A program made the translations under genes and the position numbers. Positions 1 through 12,244 of a stretch of DNA of 64,000 nt are shown in pieces (within the stretch, counting starts at the first letter, position 1; each line of letters starts with the position of its first letter). The notes under the pieces are model-generated. The model made no database searches. It saw only the letters and a program-made list of their open reading frames with translations, and was not told the DNA's origin. This stretch comes from Rutidosis leptorrhynchoides (Eukaryota > Streptophyta > Magnoliopsida > Asterales > Asteraceae). The stretch is from positions 187,060,501-187,124,500 of the forward strand of contig NC_092334.1 of the NCBI RefSeq assembly GCF_046630445.1, in the 5' to 3' direction.

Positions 1-1190
1 AAATACCATAATCTGTGAATACATGATTAAAACCATTATCTTTCAAATGAGAAACTGAAATAACACTTCTAGTAATAGAAGGTGCATAATGACAATTATC
101 TAAAATAAGAATAAGTCCACTTGGGAGGATGAGCTCATAGCTTCCTATAGCTTCGACAGCTGCACGATTGCCATTGCCAACGTACAGATCCAAAGCCCCC
201 TTATTCAGCTTCCGAATTTTCCTAAGTCCCTGCATATCATTACAAATATGAGTACCACAACCAGTGTCATACACCCAAGTTTTATTAGGAAAATTATAGA
301 GTTTTATAACGAAGATACCTGAAGTGCTGGTCGAACCAGCCTTTCCCTTCTTCAACTCTTCCAAGTAAAGCACACAGTTTCGTCTCCAGTGACCAATCTG
401 GATGCAATGGTGACAAGCCATGTCCTTTGGGGGATGCTCTTTCTTTGCTGGTGGTGGAATTTTCTTCTTAGGTGTGTAAGCTTGCTTACCCTTTCCTTTT
501 GCCTTTCCACTTCCAGCTTGCGGCTTTCTTTTCTGTATTTTACCTTCCTTTATGGTTAAGACTGCATGAGTCTTCTTTGGTAGCCCCTTTTCAGCTTGCT
601 TAAGCATTGCATGTAGCTCATGAATGGTTTTTCCCATGCTATGCATATTGTAATTCATTACAAATCCATCATAGTCCTTGGATAGTGAAGTAAGTATCAA
701 GTGCACTCCAGGAACTGGTGGTATAGCATAACCTAAGCGCTCTAATTGATCCAGATAGCCTTTAATCTTCAAGACATATTGGCTAACTGACTGCCCCAAC
801 TCATGTTTGCAAGCGTGAAACGTTTTCACAGTTTCAAACAAACCTGTTCTGCCTGTTGTTGGAACATCGTCTTGAGTTCCTCGATCATGTCATATGCATT
901 GTAGTCCATTAAGTTCCTTTGGAGCTCAGAGGTCATGCTAGCAAGCATAAGACATGCCACTTCAAGTTTTCGTTATAGTGCTTAGTATAAGCATTACGAA
1001 CAGTAGCATTAGCAGTTTCAGGTGGGGCTTCAGGTAAAGGATTTTTCAGATGGTGCAACTTCCTTTCAGACTTTAAGACAATCTGAAGGTTTCGATACCA
1101 GTCAATGAAGTTGTTACCATTCAATTTTTCCTTCTCAGGGATTGACCTTATGGTCATGTTGTTTACGGATTGAATTGCGTTTGATGTCAT
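1..1190 (-). pseudogene. Ty1/copia gag-protease relic (gag start to protease)
   Basis: Read on the minus strand, this is the N-terminal part of a copia polyprotein. The start codon is at 1190 and the first 85 codons (to 933) are open, with a copia gag N-terminus (the FIDWYRNLQIVL segment). A frameshift near 930 and further shifts break it, but gag continues in other frames: a YVLKIKGYLDQLERLGY-like stretch around 720-800, then a basic linker. A CCHC zinc knuckle (CHHCIQIGHWRRNC) lies at about 365-425 and the protease active site (WVYDTGCGTHICN) at about 245-285, followed by the region that leads into integrase in copia elements. The rest (integrase, RT, RNase H) lies left of the window. The gag/CCHC/DTG order is diagnostic for copia. 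Several frameshifts make it non-functional. Confidence 0.88.
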
Positions 1191-2464
1191 CTACAAAATA
1201 AACAAGGTTCTTTTAGTATCTTTAATAATTATCATTTTATAACTTAACTACCCATGTTTTTTTTTTTAAAAAAAAACTTATAAAACTATTAATTTTCGTA
1301 AAAGGCTAAGATCCACATTGTGCTTTCACCATCACATCAGTTGATCTGCTAGCAATGGTGGATTCAATCGGTAGGCGGCGGGCACCAATTGCGTTACAAG
1401 TGTAACTCTTATATCTTTATGGGACTCACGACATTTAGTGTCTAACACTAGTGTCATGCTGGCATGTTTAGTCCCATCTTTGCCTCGGGTTGCGGTCTCA
1501 CCTCTCAACCTGATTAAGTCATCCAATTGTGAAGCGTGTAAAAATTAATCTAGGTCTCACGCATAGATAATGGTCACCTTGAGTTATATTTCAACTAGGT
1601 CTCACGCATAGTCAAAGAATAACGACAAATGTTTCAACTGAATTTGACGGCACGACTTAAATTTCACTGGGTATATAAAACAAATTTAATAATCTTTTAG
1701 AAAAATTGTGTTACGAATATTACATGCATACAATATTCGCCTCACAAGTTAAAAACGGTTTAACTTGATTTTAATTATGTTTTGATTTTTAATTATCATG
1801 GCAATTTATACACAATCACATAACATATAAAATGCAACCAAACATAACAAAACATAATATGAATGTGCATAGCCTCAACCGATAAAAATCCTATGCTTGG
1901 TCTCAAGAGCCATTATGAGAACCAAGCGGTCAACTAAAGGGACAATCACTTAAGTAAACCTTAGAAACTCCCACTTGCGTCAAGATCTCATGATGACCAA
2001 GTGTCCTCCTTCACCGCATCTCTCTCAGCTTTTGTCCATTGACTTTACTACAAGTGTGTCTTGATGGCCAAATTCCGTTCACTTCAATACTTTAATCCCA
2101 TCATGGAGGTTACATTTATTAAAAAAATAAAATACAAATAATCTAGAATTGTAAATTACATAATTGGCTCAAAACGGCCTCCCAAAATAAAAGATTAAAT
2201 TACATCCATAAATGGCCACAAAACAATGGCCTCCAAACAACCATAAACATTCAAGATCACAACACATACACAGTCTAGGTTTTCATCGGCTATGCACAAT
2301 TAAATCATCATAATAATAACATGATCATGACAATAATTATGGCTTGCTCCATGGCACAAGATGCATGTCTTGGCCATGGATAAAATAAACATACAAATAT
2401 ATACACAAGCCATTTAATCAATAACAACCACGCAAAAATATACTAACCATATAAAAACATAAGA
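1191..2464 (-). other. copia 5' leader (untranslated region)
   Basis: About 1.27 kb between the copia PBS and its gag start. I see no supported gene: the 64-codon ORF at 1332-1526 has no recognisable domain. The phrase GGTCTCACGCATAG occurs twice (near 1552 and 1592), a small internal duplication. The leader is long for a copia element, which may reflect old small insertions. Confidence 0.6.
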
Positions 2465-2478
2465 GGCTCTTGATACCA
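2465..2478 (-). promoter_or_regulatory. copia primer-binding site (initiator Met tRNA type)
   Basis: On the minus strand this reads TGGTATCAAGAGCC, one inserted base away from the usual plant initiator-methionine PBS (TGGTATCAGAGC). It sits one base from the inferred LTR end (TGTTGGGG on the plus strand at 2480), as expected for minus-strand priming. Confidence 0.75.
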
Positions 2479-2479
2479 C

Positions 2480-3203
2480 TGTTGGGGATTTAGGGTTTTA
2501 AGAAAAACAATTTTCTCATCATTTAATTATTATCATGTACATACATATAATAACAATAACTTTAAGCGAAAGCGTATTAATTATGTTAATAACTAAATCA
2601 CCAAAAAAACAGATCCATACGATTTATACGGTAAAATAAATAAATAATAAGAGAGTTTAAAGATTATACCTTTCTTGTAGAACTAGATTGAAGGAAGAGA
2701 AACTAACAATCAAAAGTATGATTGTCGCTAGGGTAGTCCACACTACACTTCGAACAACGTCAAGCGGATGTGCTAGTCCCGCCAAGTAATAATAAATAAT
2801 CACCGGGATTATTTATTTAATTGTAAAGAACACAAAACCTTTGCTTTAGATTTATTCGTAGGATATAAAAGTAAAACGAAACAAAACTCGTAATTATATT
2901 TGCCATCAAAATTCTTGGAAAAATACGTATATGTTTTCCTTGTGCGTCGAACCAGAAAAGAGACCGAAACTAATGTGTGAGGTTTTTTATTATTGTGTTA
3001 TATACACCATACTGCGAAACAATTATAATATTTATATATGTCTCAAGGTCGGTTTTCGAATACAGAATATCAGTTTAAATTAAGTCTACATATCCTTCTG
3101 GTTTGCAAATAGACTTCTAATTAAAGTCAAAGTTCACATACTATTTTCCAAATTGATTTGGACGTATTCAACAAGGAAATAAAAAATCTTCTAAGATACA
3201 ATT
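2480..3203 (-). repeat. copia 5' LTR, PBS-proximal part
   Basis: The LTR edge next to the PBS reads TGTTGGGG on the plus strand, so the LTR ends CCCCAACA in the element's own orientation, typical of copia. It runs to 3203, where the young Ty3 element is inserted; the rest resumes at 16324 after the duplicated CAATT. A minus-strand TATATAA at about 2998-3004 is a candidate promoter. No coding potential. Confidence 0.65.
3199..3203. repeat. TSD CAATT, left copy
   Basis: CAATT precedes the LTR start TGAAATG at 3204 and occurs again at 16324-16328 directly after the LTR end CACTACA. A 5-bp TSD fits Ty3 integration and fixes the element's outer boundaries. Confidence 0.93.
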
Positions 3204-6200
3204 TGAAATGTCCCGTTCTTATTGATTAAAAACGTTCCATATTAATTGATTTCGTTGCGAGGTTTTTGACCTCTATATGAGACGTTTTTCAAAGACTGCA
3301 TTCATTTTTAAACAAACCATAACCTTTATTTCATCAATAAAGGTTTAAAAAGCTTTACGTAGATTATCAAATAATGATAATCTAAAATATCCTTTTTACA
3401 CACGACCATTACATAATGGTTTACAATACAAATATGTTACAACAAAATAAGTTTCTTGAATGCAGTTTTTACACAATATCATACAAGCATGGACTCCAAA
3501 TCTTGTCCTTATTTAAGTATGCGACAGCGGAAGCTCTTAATAATCACCTGAGAATAAACATGCTTAAAACGTCAACAAAAATGTTGGTGAGTTATAGGTT
3601 TAACCTATATATATCAAATCGTAACAATAGACCACAAGATTTCATATTTCAATACACATCCCATACATAGAGATAAAAATCATTCATATGGTGAACACCT
3701 GGTAACCGACAATAACAAGATGCATATATAAGAATATCCCCATCATTCCGGGACACCCTTCGGATATGATATAAATTTCGAAGTACTAAAGCATCCGGTA
3801 CTTTGGATGGGGTTTGTTAGGCCCAATAGATCTATCTTTAGGATTCGCGTCAATTAGGGTGTCTGTTCCCTAATTCTTAGATTACCAGACTTAATAAAAA
3901 GGGGCATATTCGATTTCGATAATTCAACCATAGAATGTAGTTTCACGTACTTGTGTCTATTTTGTAAATCATTTATAAAACCTGCATGTATTCTCATCCC
4001 AAAAATATTAGATTTTAAAAGTGGGACTATAACTCACTTTCACAGATTTTTACTTCGTCAGGAAGTAAGACTTGGCCACTGGTTGATTCACGAACCTATA
4101 ACAATATATACATATATATCAAAGTATGTTCAAAATATATTTACAACACTTTTAATATATTTTGATGTTTTAAGTTTATTAAGTCAGCTGTCCTCGTTAG
4201 TAACCTACAACTAGTTGTCCACAGTTAGATGTACAGAAATAAATCGATAAATATTATCTTGAATCAATCCACGACCCAGTGTATACGTATCTCAGTATTG
4301 ATCACAACTCAAACTATATATATTTTGGAATCAACCTCAACCCTGTATAGCTAACTCCAACATTCACATATAGAGTGTCTATGGTTGTTCCGAAATATAT
4401 ATAGATGTGTCGACATGATAGGTCGAAACATTGTATACGTGTCTATGGTATCTCAAGATTACATAATATATAATACAAGTTGATTAAGTTATGGTTGGAA
4501 TAGATTTGTTACCAATATTCACGTAGCTAAAATGAGAAAAATTATCCAATCTTGTTTTACCCATAACTTCTTCATTTTAAATCCGTTTTGAGTGAATCAA
4601 ATTGCTATGGTTTCATATTGAACTCTATTTTATGAATCTAAACAAAAAAAGTATAGGTTTCTGGTCGGAAAAATAAGTTACAAGTCGTTTTTGTAAAGGT
4701 AGTCATTTCAGTCGAAAGAACGACGTCTAGATGACCATTTTAGAAAACATACTTCCACTTTGAGTTTAACCATAATTTTTGGATATAGTTTCATGTTCAT
4801 AATAAAAATCATTTTCTCAGAATAACAACTTTTAAATCAAAGTTTATCATAGTTTTTAATTAACTAACCCAAAACAGCCCGCGGTGTTACTACGACGGCG
4901 TAAATCCGGTTTTACGGTGTTTTTCGTGTTTCCAGGTTTTAAATCATTAAGTTAGCATATCATATAGATATAGAACATGTGTTTAGTTGATTTTAAAAGT
5001 CAAGTTAGAAGGATTAACTTTTGTTTGCGAACAAGTTTAGAATTAACTAAACTATGTTCTAGTGATTACAAGTTTAAACCTTCGAATAAGATAGCTTTAT
5101 ATGTATGAATCGAATGATGTTATGAACATCATTACTACCTTAAGTTCCTTGGATGAACCTACTGGAAAAGAGAAAAATGGATCTAGCTTCAATGGATCCT
5201 TGGATGGCTCAAAGTTCTTGAAGCAAAATCATGACACGAAAACAAGTTCAAGTAAGATCATCACTTGAAATAAGATTGTTATAGTTATAGAAATTGAACC
5301 AAAGTTTGAATATGATTATTACCTTGTATTAGAATGATAACCTACTGTAAGAAACAAAGATTTCTTGAGGTTGGATGATCACCTTACAAGATTGGAAGTG
5401 AGCTAGCAAACTTGAAAGTATTCTTGATTTTATGAAACTAGAACTTTTGGAATTTATGAAGAACACTTAGAACTTGAAGATAGAACTTGAGAGAGTTCAA
5501 TTAGATGAAGAAAATTGAAGAATGAAAGTGTTTGTAGGTGTTTTTGGTCGTTGGTGTATGGATTAGATATAAAGGATATGTAATTTTGTTTTCATGTAAA
5601 TAAGTCATGAATGATTACTCATATTTTTGTAATCTTATGAGATATTTCATGCTAGTTGCCAAATGATGGTTCCCACATGTGTTAGGTGACTCACATGGGC
5701 TGCTAAGAGCTGATCATTGGAGTGTATATACCAATAGTACATACATCTAAAAGCTGTGTATTGTACGAGTACGAATACGGGTGCATACGAGTAGAATTGT
5801 TGATGAAACTGAACGAGAATGTAATTGTAAGCATTTTTGTTAAGTAGAAGTATTTTGATAAGTGTATTGAAGTCTTTCAAAAGTGTATAAATACATATTA
5901 AAACACTACATGTATATACATTTTAACTGAGTCGTTAAGTCATCGTTAGTCGTTACATGTAAGTGTTGTTTTGAAACCTTTAGGTTAACGATCTTGTTAA
6001 ATGTTGTTAACCCAATGTTTATAATAACAAAAGAGATTTTAAATTATTATATTATCATGATATTATGATGTACGAATATCTCTTAATATGATATATATAC
6101 ATTAAATGTCGTTACAACGATAAACGTTACATATATGTCTCGTTTCAAAATCATTAAGTTAGTAGTCTTGTTTTTACATATGTAGTTCATTGTTAATATA

Positions 6201-6458
6201 ATTAATGATATGTTTACTTATCATAATATCATGTTAACTATATATATAACCATATATATGTCATCATATAGTTTTTTTTTACAAGTTTTAACGTTCGTGA
6301 ATCACCGGTCAACTTGGGTGGTCAATTGTCTATATGAAACCTATTTCAATTAATCAAGTCTTAACAAGTTTGATTGCTTAACATGTTGGAAACATTTAAT
6401 CATGTAAACATCAATCTCAATTAATATATATAAACATGGAAAAGTTCGGGTCACTACA
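3204..6458 (-). repeat. 3' LTR of the young Ty3 element (3255 bp)
   Basis: In element orientation the LTR runs TGTAGTGACCCG...CGGGACATTTCA. Small ORFs inside it (84, 87 and 77 codons) recur identically in the other LTR but match no domain and look accidental. A minus-strand TATA-like stretch (CTTTATATC, about 5562-5577) followed by a pyrimidine/A-rich leader marks the likely promoter. The LTR contains two modules shared with other Ty3 LTRs here: one at about 4210-4450 and a CCTAAGAATTAGGG...GACGCGAATCCTAAAG block at about 3780-3890. Confidence 0.95.
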
Positions 6459-6496
6459 GTACCTACCAGTTAAATAAATTTCGTCCCGAAATTTTA
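6459..6496 (-). promoter_or_regulatory. polypurine tract and 3' hairpin of the young Ty3 element
   Basis: Next to the LTR the minus strand reads ACTGGTAGGTAC, the purine-rich plus-strand primer region. At 6476-6494 an inverted repeat (AAATTTCG, loop GGA, CGAAATTT) lies 17 nt from the LTR and begins at the pol stop codon. The same hairpin at the same distance occurs in the element at 18619-29502. Confidence 0.75.
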
Positions 6497-9400
6497 AGCT
6501 GTTGAAGGTGTTGACGAATCTTCTGGAAATAGATGCGGGTATTTCTTCTTCATCTGATCTTCACGCTCCCAGGTGAACTCGGGTCCTCTACGAGCATTCC
6601 ATCGAACCTTAACAATTGGTATCTTGTTTTGCTTAAGTCTTTTAACCTCACGATCCATTATTTCGACGGGTTCTTCGATGAATTGGAGTTTTTCGTTGAT
6701 TTGGATTTCATCTAACGGAATAGTGAGATCTTCTTTAGCAAAACATTTCTTCAAATTCGAGACGTGAAAAGTGTTATGTACAGCCGCGAGTTGTTGAGGT
6801 AACTCAAGTCGGTAAGCTACTGGTCCGACACGATCAATAATCTTGAATGGTCCAATATACCTTGGATTTAATTTCCCTCGTTTACCAAATCGAACAACGC
6901 CTTTCCAAGGTGAAACTTTAAGCATGACCATCTCTCCAATTTCAAATTCTATATCTTTTCTTTTAATGTCAGCGTAGCTCTTTTGTCGACTTTGGGCGGT
7001 TTTCAACCGTTGTTGAATTTGGATGATCTTCTCGGTAGTTTCTTGTATAATCTCCGGACCCGTAATCTGTCTATCCCCCACCTCACTCCAACAAATCGGA
7101 GACCTGCACTTTCTACCATAAAGTGCTTCAAACGGCGCCATCTCAATGCTTGAATGGTAGCTGTTGTTGTAGGAAAATTCTGCTAACGGTAGATGTCGAT
7201 CCCAACTGTTTCCGAAATCAATAACACATGCTCGTAGCATGTCTTCAAGCGTTTGTATCGTCCTTTCGCTCTGCCCATCAGTTTGTGGATGATAGGCAGT
7301 ACTCATGTCTAGACGAGTTCCTAATGCTTGCTGTAATGTCTGCCAGAATCTTGAAATAAATCTGCCATCCCTATCAGAGATAATAGAGATTGGTATTCCA
7401 TGTCTGGAGACGACTTCCTTTAAATACAGTCGTGCTAACTTCTCCATCTTGTCATCTTCTCTTATTGGTAGGAAGTGTGCTGATTTGGTGAGACGATCAA
7501 CTATTACCCAAATAGTATCAAAACCACTTGCAGTCCTTGGCAATTTAGTGATGAAATCCATGGTAATGTTTTCCCATTTCCATTCCGGGATTTCGGGTTG
7601 TTGAAGTAGACCTGATGGTTTCTGATGCTCAGCTTTGACCTTAGAACACGTCAAACACTCTCCTACGTATTTAGCAACATCGGCTTTCATACCCGGCCAC
7701 CAAAAATGTTTCTTGAGATCCTTGTACATCTTCCCCGTTCCAGGATGTATTGAGTATCTGGTTTTATGAGCTTCTCTAAGTACCATTTCTCTCATATCTC
7801 CAAATTTTGGTACCCAAATCCTTTCAGCCCTATACCGGGTTCCGTCTTCCCGAATATTAAGATGCTTCTCCGATCCTTTGGGTATTTCATCCTTTAAATT
7901 TCCCTCTTTTAAAACTCCTTGTTGCGCCTCCTTTATTTGAGTAGTAATGTTATTATGAATCATTATATTCATAGATTTTACTCGAATGGGTTCTCTATCC
8001 TTCCTGCTCAAGGCATCGGCTACCACATTTGCCTTCCCCGGGTGGTAACGAATCTCAAAATCATAATCATTCAATAATTCAATCCACCTACGCTGCCTCA
8101 TATTCAGTTGTTTCTGATTAAATATGTGTTGAAGACTTTTGTGGTCGGTATATATAATACTTTTGACCCCATATAAGTAGTGCCTCCAAGTCTTTAATGC
8201 AAAAACAACCGCGCCTAATTCCAAATCATGCGTCGTATAATTTTGTTCGTGAATCTTCAATTGTCTAGACGCATAAGCAATCACCTTCGTTCGTTGCATT
8301 AATACACAACCGAGACCTTGCTTTGATGCATCACAATAAATCACAAAATCATCATTCCCTTCAGGCAATGACAATATAGGTGCCGTAGTTAGCTTTTTCT
8401 TCAATAACTGAAACGCTTTCTCTTGTTCATCATTCCATTCAAATTTCTTCCCTTTATGCGTTAATGCAGTCAAGGGTTTTGCTATTCTGGAAAAGTCTTG
8501 GATGAACCTTCTGTAGTAACCAGCTAGTCCTAAAAACTGGCGTATGTGTTTCGGAGTTTTCGGGGTTTCCCACTTTTCAACAGTTTCTATCTTTGCCGGA
8601 TCCACCTTAATACCTTCTTTGTTCACTATGTGACCGAGGAATTGAACTTCTTCCAACCAAAATGCACACTTCGAAAACTTAGCGTACAATTCTTCCTTCC
8701 TCAATACTTCTAACACCTTTCTCAAATGTTCACCGTGTTCTTGGTCATTCTTTGAGTAAATAAGTATGTCATCAATGAAAACAATGACAAACTTGTCAAG
8801 GTATGGTCCACACACTCGGTTCATAAGGTCCATGAACACAGCTGGTGCATTAGTTAAACCAAACGGCATGACCATAAACTCGTAATGACCGTAACGTGTT
8901 CTGAAAGCAGTCTTTGGAATATCATCTTCTTTCACCCGCATTTGATGATACCCGGAACGTAAGTCAATCTTTGAATAAACAGACGAGCCTTGTAGTTGAT
9001 CAAATAAGTCGTCGATTCTCGGTAGTGGGTAGCGGTTCTTGATGGTAAGTTTGTTCAACTCTCGGTAGTCGATACACAACCTGAATGTACCATCTTTCTT
9101 CTTGACAAACAAAACAGGAGCTCCCCATGGTGATGTGCTTGGTCGAATGAAACCACGCTCTAAAAGTTCTTGTAATTGGCTTTGCAGTTCTTTCATCTCG
9201 CTGGGTGCGAGTCTGTAAGGAGCACGAGCTATTGGTGCAGCTCCTGGTACAAGATCTATTTGAAATTCAACGGATCGATGTGGGGGTAATCCCGGTAATT
9301 CTTTCGGAAATACATCGGGAAATTCTTTTGCAATGGGAACATCATTGATGCTCTTTTCTTCAGTTTGTACTTTCTCGACGTGTGCTAGAACAGCATAGCA

Positions 9401-10209
9401 ACCTTTTCTTATTAGTTTTTGTGCCTTCAAATTACTAATAAGATGTAGCTTCGTGTTGCCCTTTTCTCCGTACACCATTAAGGGTTTTCCTTTTTCTCGT
9501 ATAATGCGAATTGCATTTTTGTAACAAACGATCTCCGCTTTCACTTCTTTCAACCAGTCCATACCGATTATCACATCAAAACTCCCTAACTCTACTGGTA
9601 TCAAATCAATCTTAAATGTTTCGCTAACCAGTTTAATTTCTCGATTCCGACATATATTATCTGCTGAAATTAATTTACCATTTGCTAATTCGAGTAAAAA
9701 TTTACTATCCAAAGGCGTCAATGGACAACTTAATTTAGCACAAAAATCTCTACTCATATAGCTTCTATCCGCACCCGAATCAAATAAAACGTAAGCAGAT
9801 TTATTGTCAATAAGAAACGTACCCGTAACAAGCTCCGGGTCTTCCTGTGCCTCTACCGCATTAATATTGAAAACTCTTCCACGGCCTTGTCCATTCGTGT
9901 TCTCCTGGTTCGGGCAATTTCTAATAATGTGGCCTGGTTTTCCACATTTATAACAAACTACATTGGCATAACTTGCTCCGACACTACTTGCTCCGCCATT
10001 ACTCGTTCCGACACCATTTGTTCCTTTCGTTCTATTAACCCCTGGTCCGTAGACCTCACACTTCGCCGCGCTATGACCATTTCTTTTACACTTGTTGCAA
10101 AATTTGGTGCAGAACCCCGAGTGATTCTTTTCACACCTTTGGCATAGTTGCTTCTGATTGTTGTTGTTGTTGCGGTTATTATTGTTGTTGGGATGATTGT
10201 TGTAGTTGC

Positions 10210-10246
<37 letters not shown>

Positions 10247-11083
10247 ATTGGGCCGTTTGTTGTAGTTGCGATTGATGTTGCGATTGTTGGGATAATTGTT
10301 GCGATTATTGTTGTAATTGCTGTTGTTGTTGTATTGGTGATTCTTATCACCGTTTTCCTCCCACTTTCTTTTGACTTGCTTCACATTGGCCTCTTCAGCA
10401 GTCTGTTCTTTAATTCTTTCTTCAATCTGGTTCACTAGTTTGTGAGCCATTCTACATGCCTGTTGTATGGAGGCGGGCTCGTGTGAACTTATATCTTCTT
10501 GGATTCTTTCCGGTAATCCTTTCACAAACGCGTCGATCTTCTCTTCCTCATCTTCGAATGCTCCCGGACACAATAGGCACAATTCTGTGAATCGTCTTTC
10601 GTACGTGGTAATATCAAATCCTTGGGTTCGTAACCCTCTAAGTTCTGTCTTGAGCTTATTGACCTCGGTTCTGGGACGGTACTTCTCGTTCATCAAGTGC
10701 TTGAATGCTGACCACGGTAGTGCGTACGCATCATCTTGTCCCACTTGCTCTAGATAGGTATTCCACCATGTTAACGCAGAACCTGTGAAGGTATGCGTAG
10801 CGTACTTCACTTTGTCCTCTTCAATACACTTACTTATGGCAAACACCGATTCAACCTTCTCGGTCCACCGTTTCAATCCGATCGGTCCTTCGGTTCCATC
10901 AAATTCCAAAGGTTTGCAGGCAGTGAATTCTTTATAGGTGCATCCTACACGATTTCCTGTACTGCTAGATCCAAGGTTATTGTTGGTATGTAGCGCAGCC
11001 TGTACTGCGGCTATGTTTGAAGCTAGAAAAGTACGGAATTCCTCTTCATTCATATTCACGGTGTGTCGAGTAGTCGGTGCCAT
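6494..11083 (-). CDS. gag-pol polyprotein, Ty3/gypsy chromovirus (Tekay-like)
   Basis: One open frame with no internal stop. It is open from 11119, but the ATG at 11083 (MAPTTRH) is the better start, since the preceding 12 codons look like leader; that gives 1529 aa. Residues numbered from 11119: gag capsid-like region about 75-235; Asn-rich low-complexity stretch about 255-325; zinc knuckles [14 protein letters not shown] and [14 protein letters not shown] (about 389-402); protease [11 protein letters not shown] (about 443-453); RT about 640-820 with FIDDIL near 780; RNase H about 925-1045 ([15 protein letters not shown]); integrase H-H-C-C finger about 1126-1157, then catalytic D near 1186, D in SDRDG near 1247 and E in GQSERT near 1285; C-terminal chromodomain about 1486-1530. 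All catalytic motifs are present, so the protein should assemble particles, reverse-transcribe and integrate. The only oddity is the long Asn tract. Confidence 0.96.
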
Positions 11084-11424
11084 TTCCTTCAAAATAGTTA
11101 AATGGAACAAGTTAATCATACAGAATATTAAGAGTAGTTAATAGTATTTCGTAGCATAATATGAACTCATTTATAAAAGCTTTTTCTTCATATTAGCGTT
11201 TTATAAGTTTAAATTCGGGTAGTACCTACCCGTTAAGTTCATACTTAGTAGCTAATATACAATTCAACTACTACAATTCTATATGAAAAACTGATTATAA
11301 TAATATTTCGAGTTCAAACTTTTATACAATATTTTACAAACTTACAATACCGCTTATTTTACATAAAGCATGAAATATAGCACACAATAACTTTGATACA
11401 AGATATTTGTGAAGACAATTCTAG
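11084..11424 (-). other. leader between the F-box ORF and gag
   Basis: 341 bp without a supported gene. It carries the phrase TTAACGGGTAGGTA at about 11225-11240 (minus), which also occurs in the leaders of the old Tekay element (about 16825) and the Ty3-like element at 18619 (about 22735), and resembles the sequence next to the polypurine tract. Its conservation near gag suggests an RNA signal, but I cannot assign one. Confidence 0.55.
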
Positions 11425-12108
11425 CTAGTACACAAGTCGTTCAGCAAAGGCAATAAAGACACGTAATTCATACGTCCAGAAACAAGTCATGCATTCTGGT
11501 TTTACTAGGACTACTTCCCATCCTTGGTCTTGTGCAACATAACCGTTATGGCCGTTGATAAGACAGCGTGTTGTAACGTCATCAAAGGGACGAGGCTTAC
11601 GTAATGTCCAACAGTCCCGTAATAATCTAAAAACCTCATTTCTTACCCCAATTACCGACTCCGTCACTTGTGGAAACGTTTTGTTTAATAGTTGTAGCCC
11701 GATGTTCTTGTTCTCACTTTGGTGAGAAGCGAACATTACTAATCCGTAAGCATAACATGCTTCTTTATGTTGCATGTTAGCCGCTTTTTCTAAATCACGA
11801 AGTCCAATATTCGGATATATTGAGTCAAAATAATTTCTTAACCCGTTGCGTAAAATAGCATTTGGGTTCCCCGCAATATATGCGTCAAAGTAAACACATC
11901 GTAACTTATGGGTTTCCCAATGTGATATCCCCCATCTTTCAAACGAAAGTCTCTTATAAACCAAGACATTCTTGGAACGTTCTTCGAATGTCTTACAAAC
12001 TGATCTCGCCTTAAATAGTTGTGCCGAAGAATTCTGGCCGACTCTAGACAAGATTTCATCAATCATGTCTCCGGGTAGGTCTCTTAAAATATTGGGTTGT
12101 CTATCCAT
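11425..12108 (-). CDS. F-box protein ORF carried by the Ty3 element (At1g67623/At2g35280-like)
   Basis: A 227-codon ORF on the same strand as gag-pol, in the 2-kb leader between PBS and gag. Residues about 8-45 (LPGDMIDEILSRV ... LFKARSVCKTF) match an F-box, the motif that docks a protein to SKP1 in SCF ubiquitin ligases. The middle (GNPNAILRNGLRNYF, then GLRDLEKAANMQHKEACYAYG) matches the Sel1/TPR-like part of the plant F-box subfamily typified by At1g67623 and At2g35280. Near the end, CMTCFWTYELRVF recalls that subfamily's C-terminal Cys-containing motif. There is no internal stop and no visible intron, so it could be a processed host transcript picked up by the element. Its position and orientation place it on the genomic RNA. 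Whether it is translated is unknown. The subfamily match is from memory of the family. Confidence 0.8.
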   Translation of the reverse strand: MDRQPNILRDLPGDMIDEILSRVGQNSSAQLFKARSVCKTFEERSKNVLVYKRLSFERWGISHWETHKLRCVYFDAYIAGNPNAILRNGLRNYFDSIYPNIGLRDLEKAANMQHKEACYAYGLVMFASHQSENKNIGLQLLNKTFPQVTESVIGVRNEVFRLLRDCWTLRKPRPFDDVTTRCLINGHNGYVAQDQGWEVVLVKPECMTCFWTYELRVFIAFAERLVY

Positions 12109-12244
12109 TTTGTGTTTTTAAACTGTAAAATAGACAAGAGTTAGATTCATAAAAAAATACTTATTAATACAAGCAATTTTTACATATATCTTAAAGCATA
12201 AGAACACTATATTCCATATATTACACCACACGAATACAACTATC

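Noticed and set aside
3416..4214. Duplicate small ORFs at 3416-4214 and 13281-14079, and 5647-5880 and 15512-15745.
   Set aside because: They are the same positions in two near-identical LTRs; identity comes from LTR duplication, with no domain or start context.
11425..12108. F-box ORF as an independent host gene next to a transposon.
   Set aside because: It lies between PBS and gag inside an element bounded by identical LTRs and a TSD, so it is part of the element.
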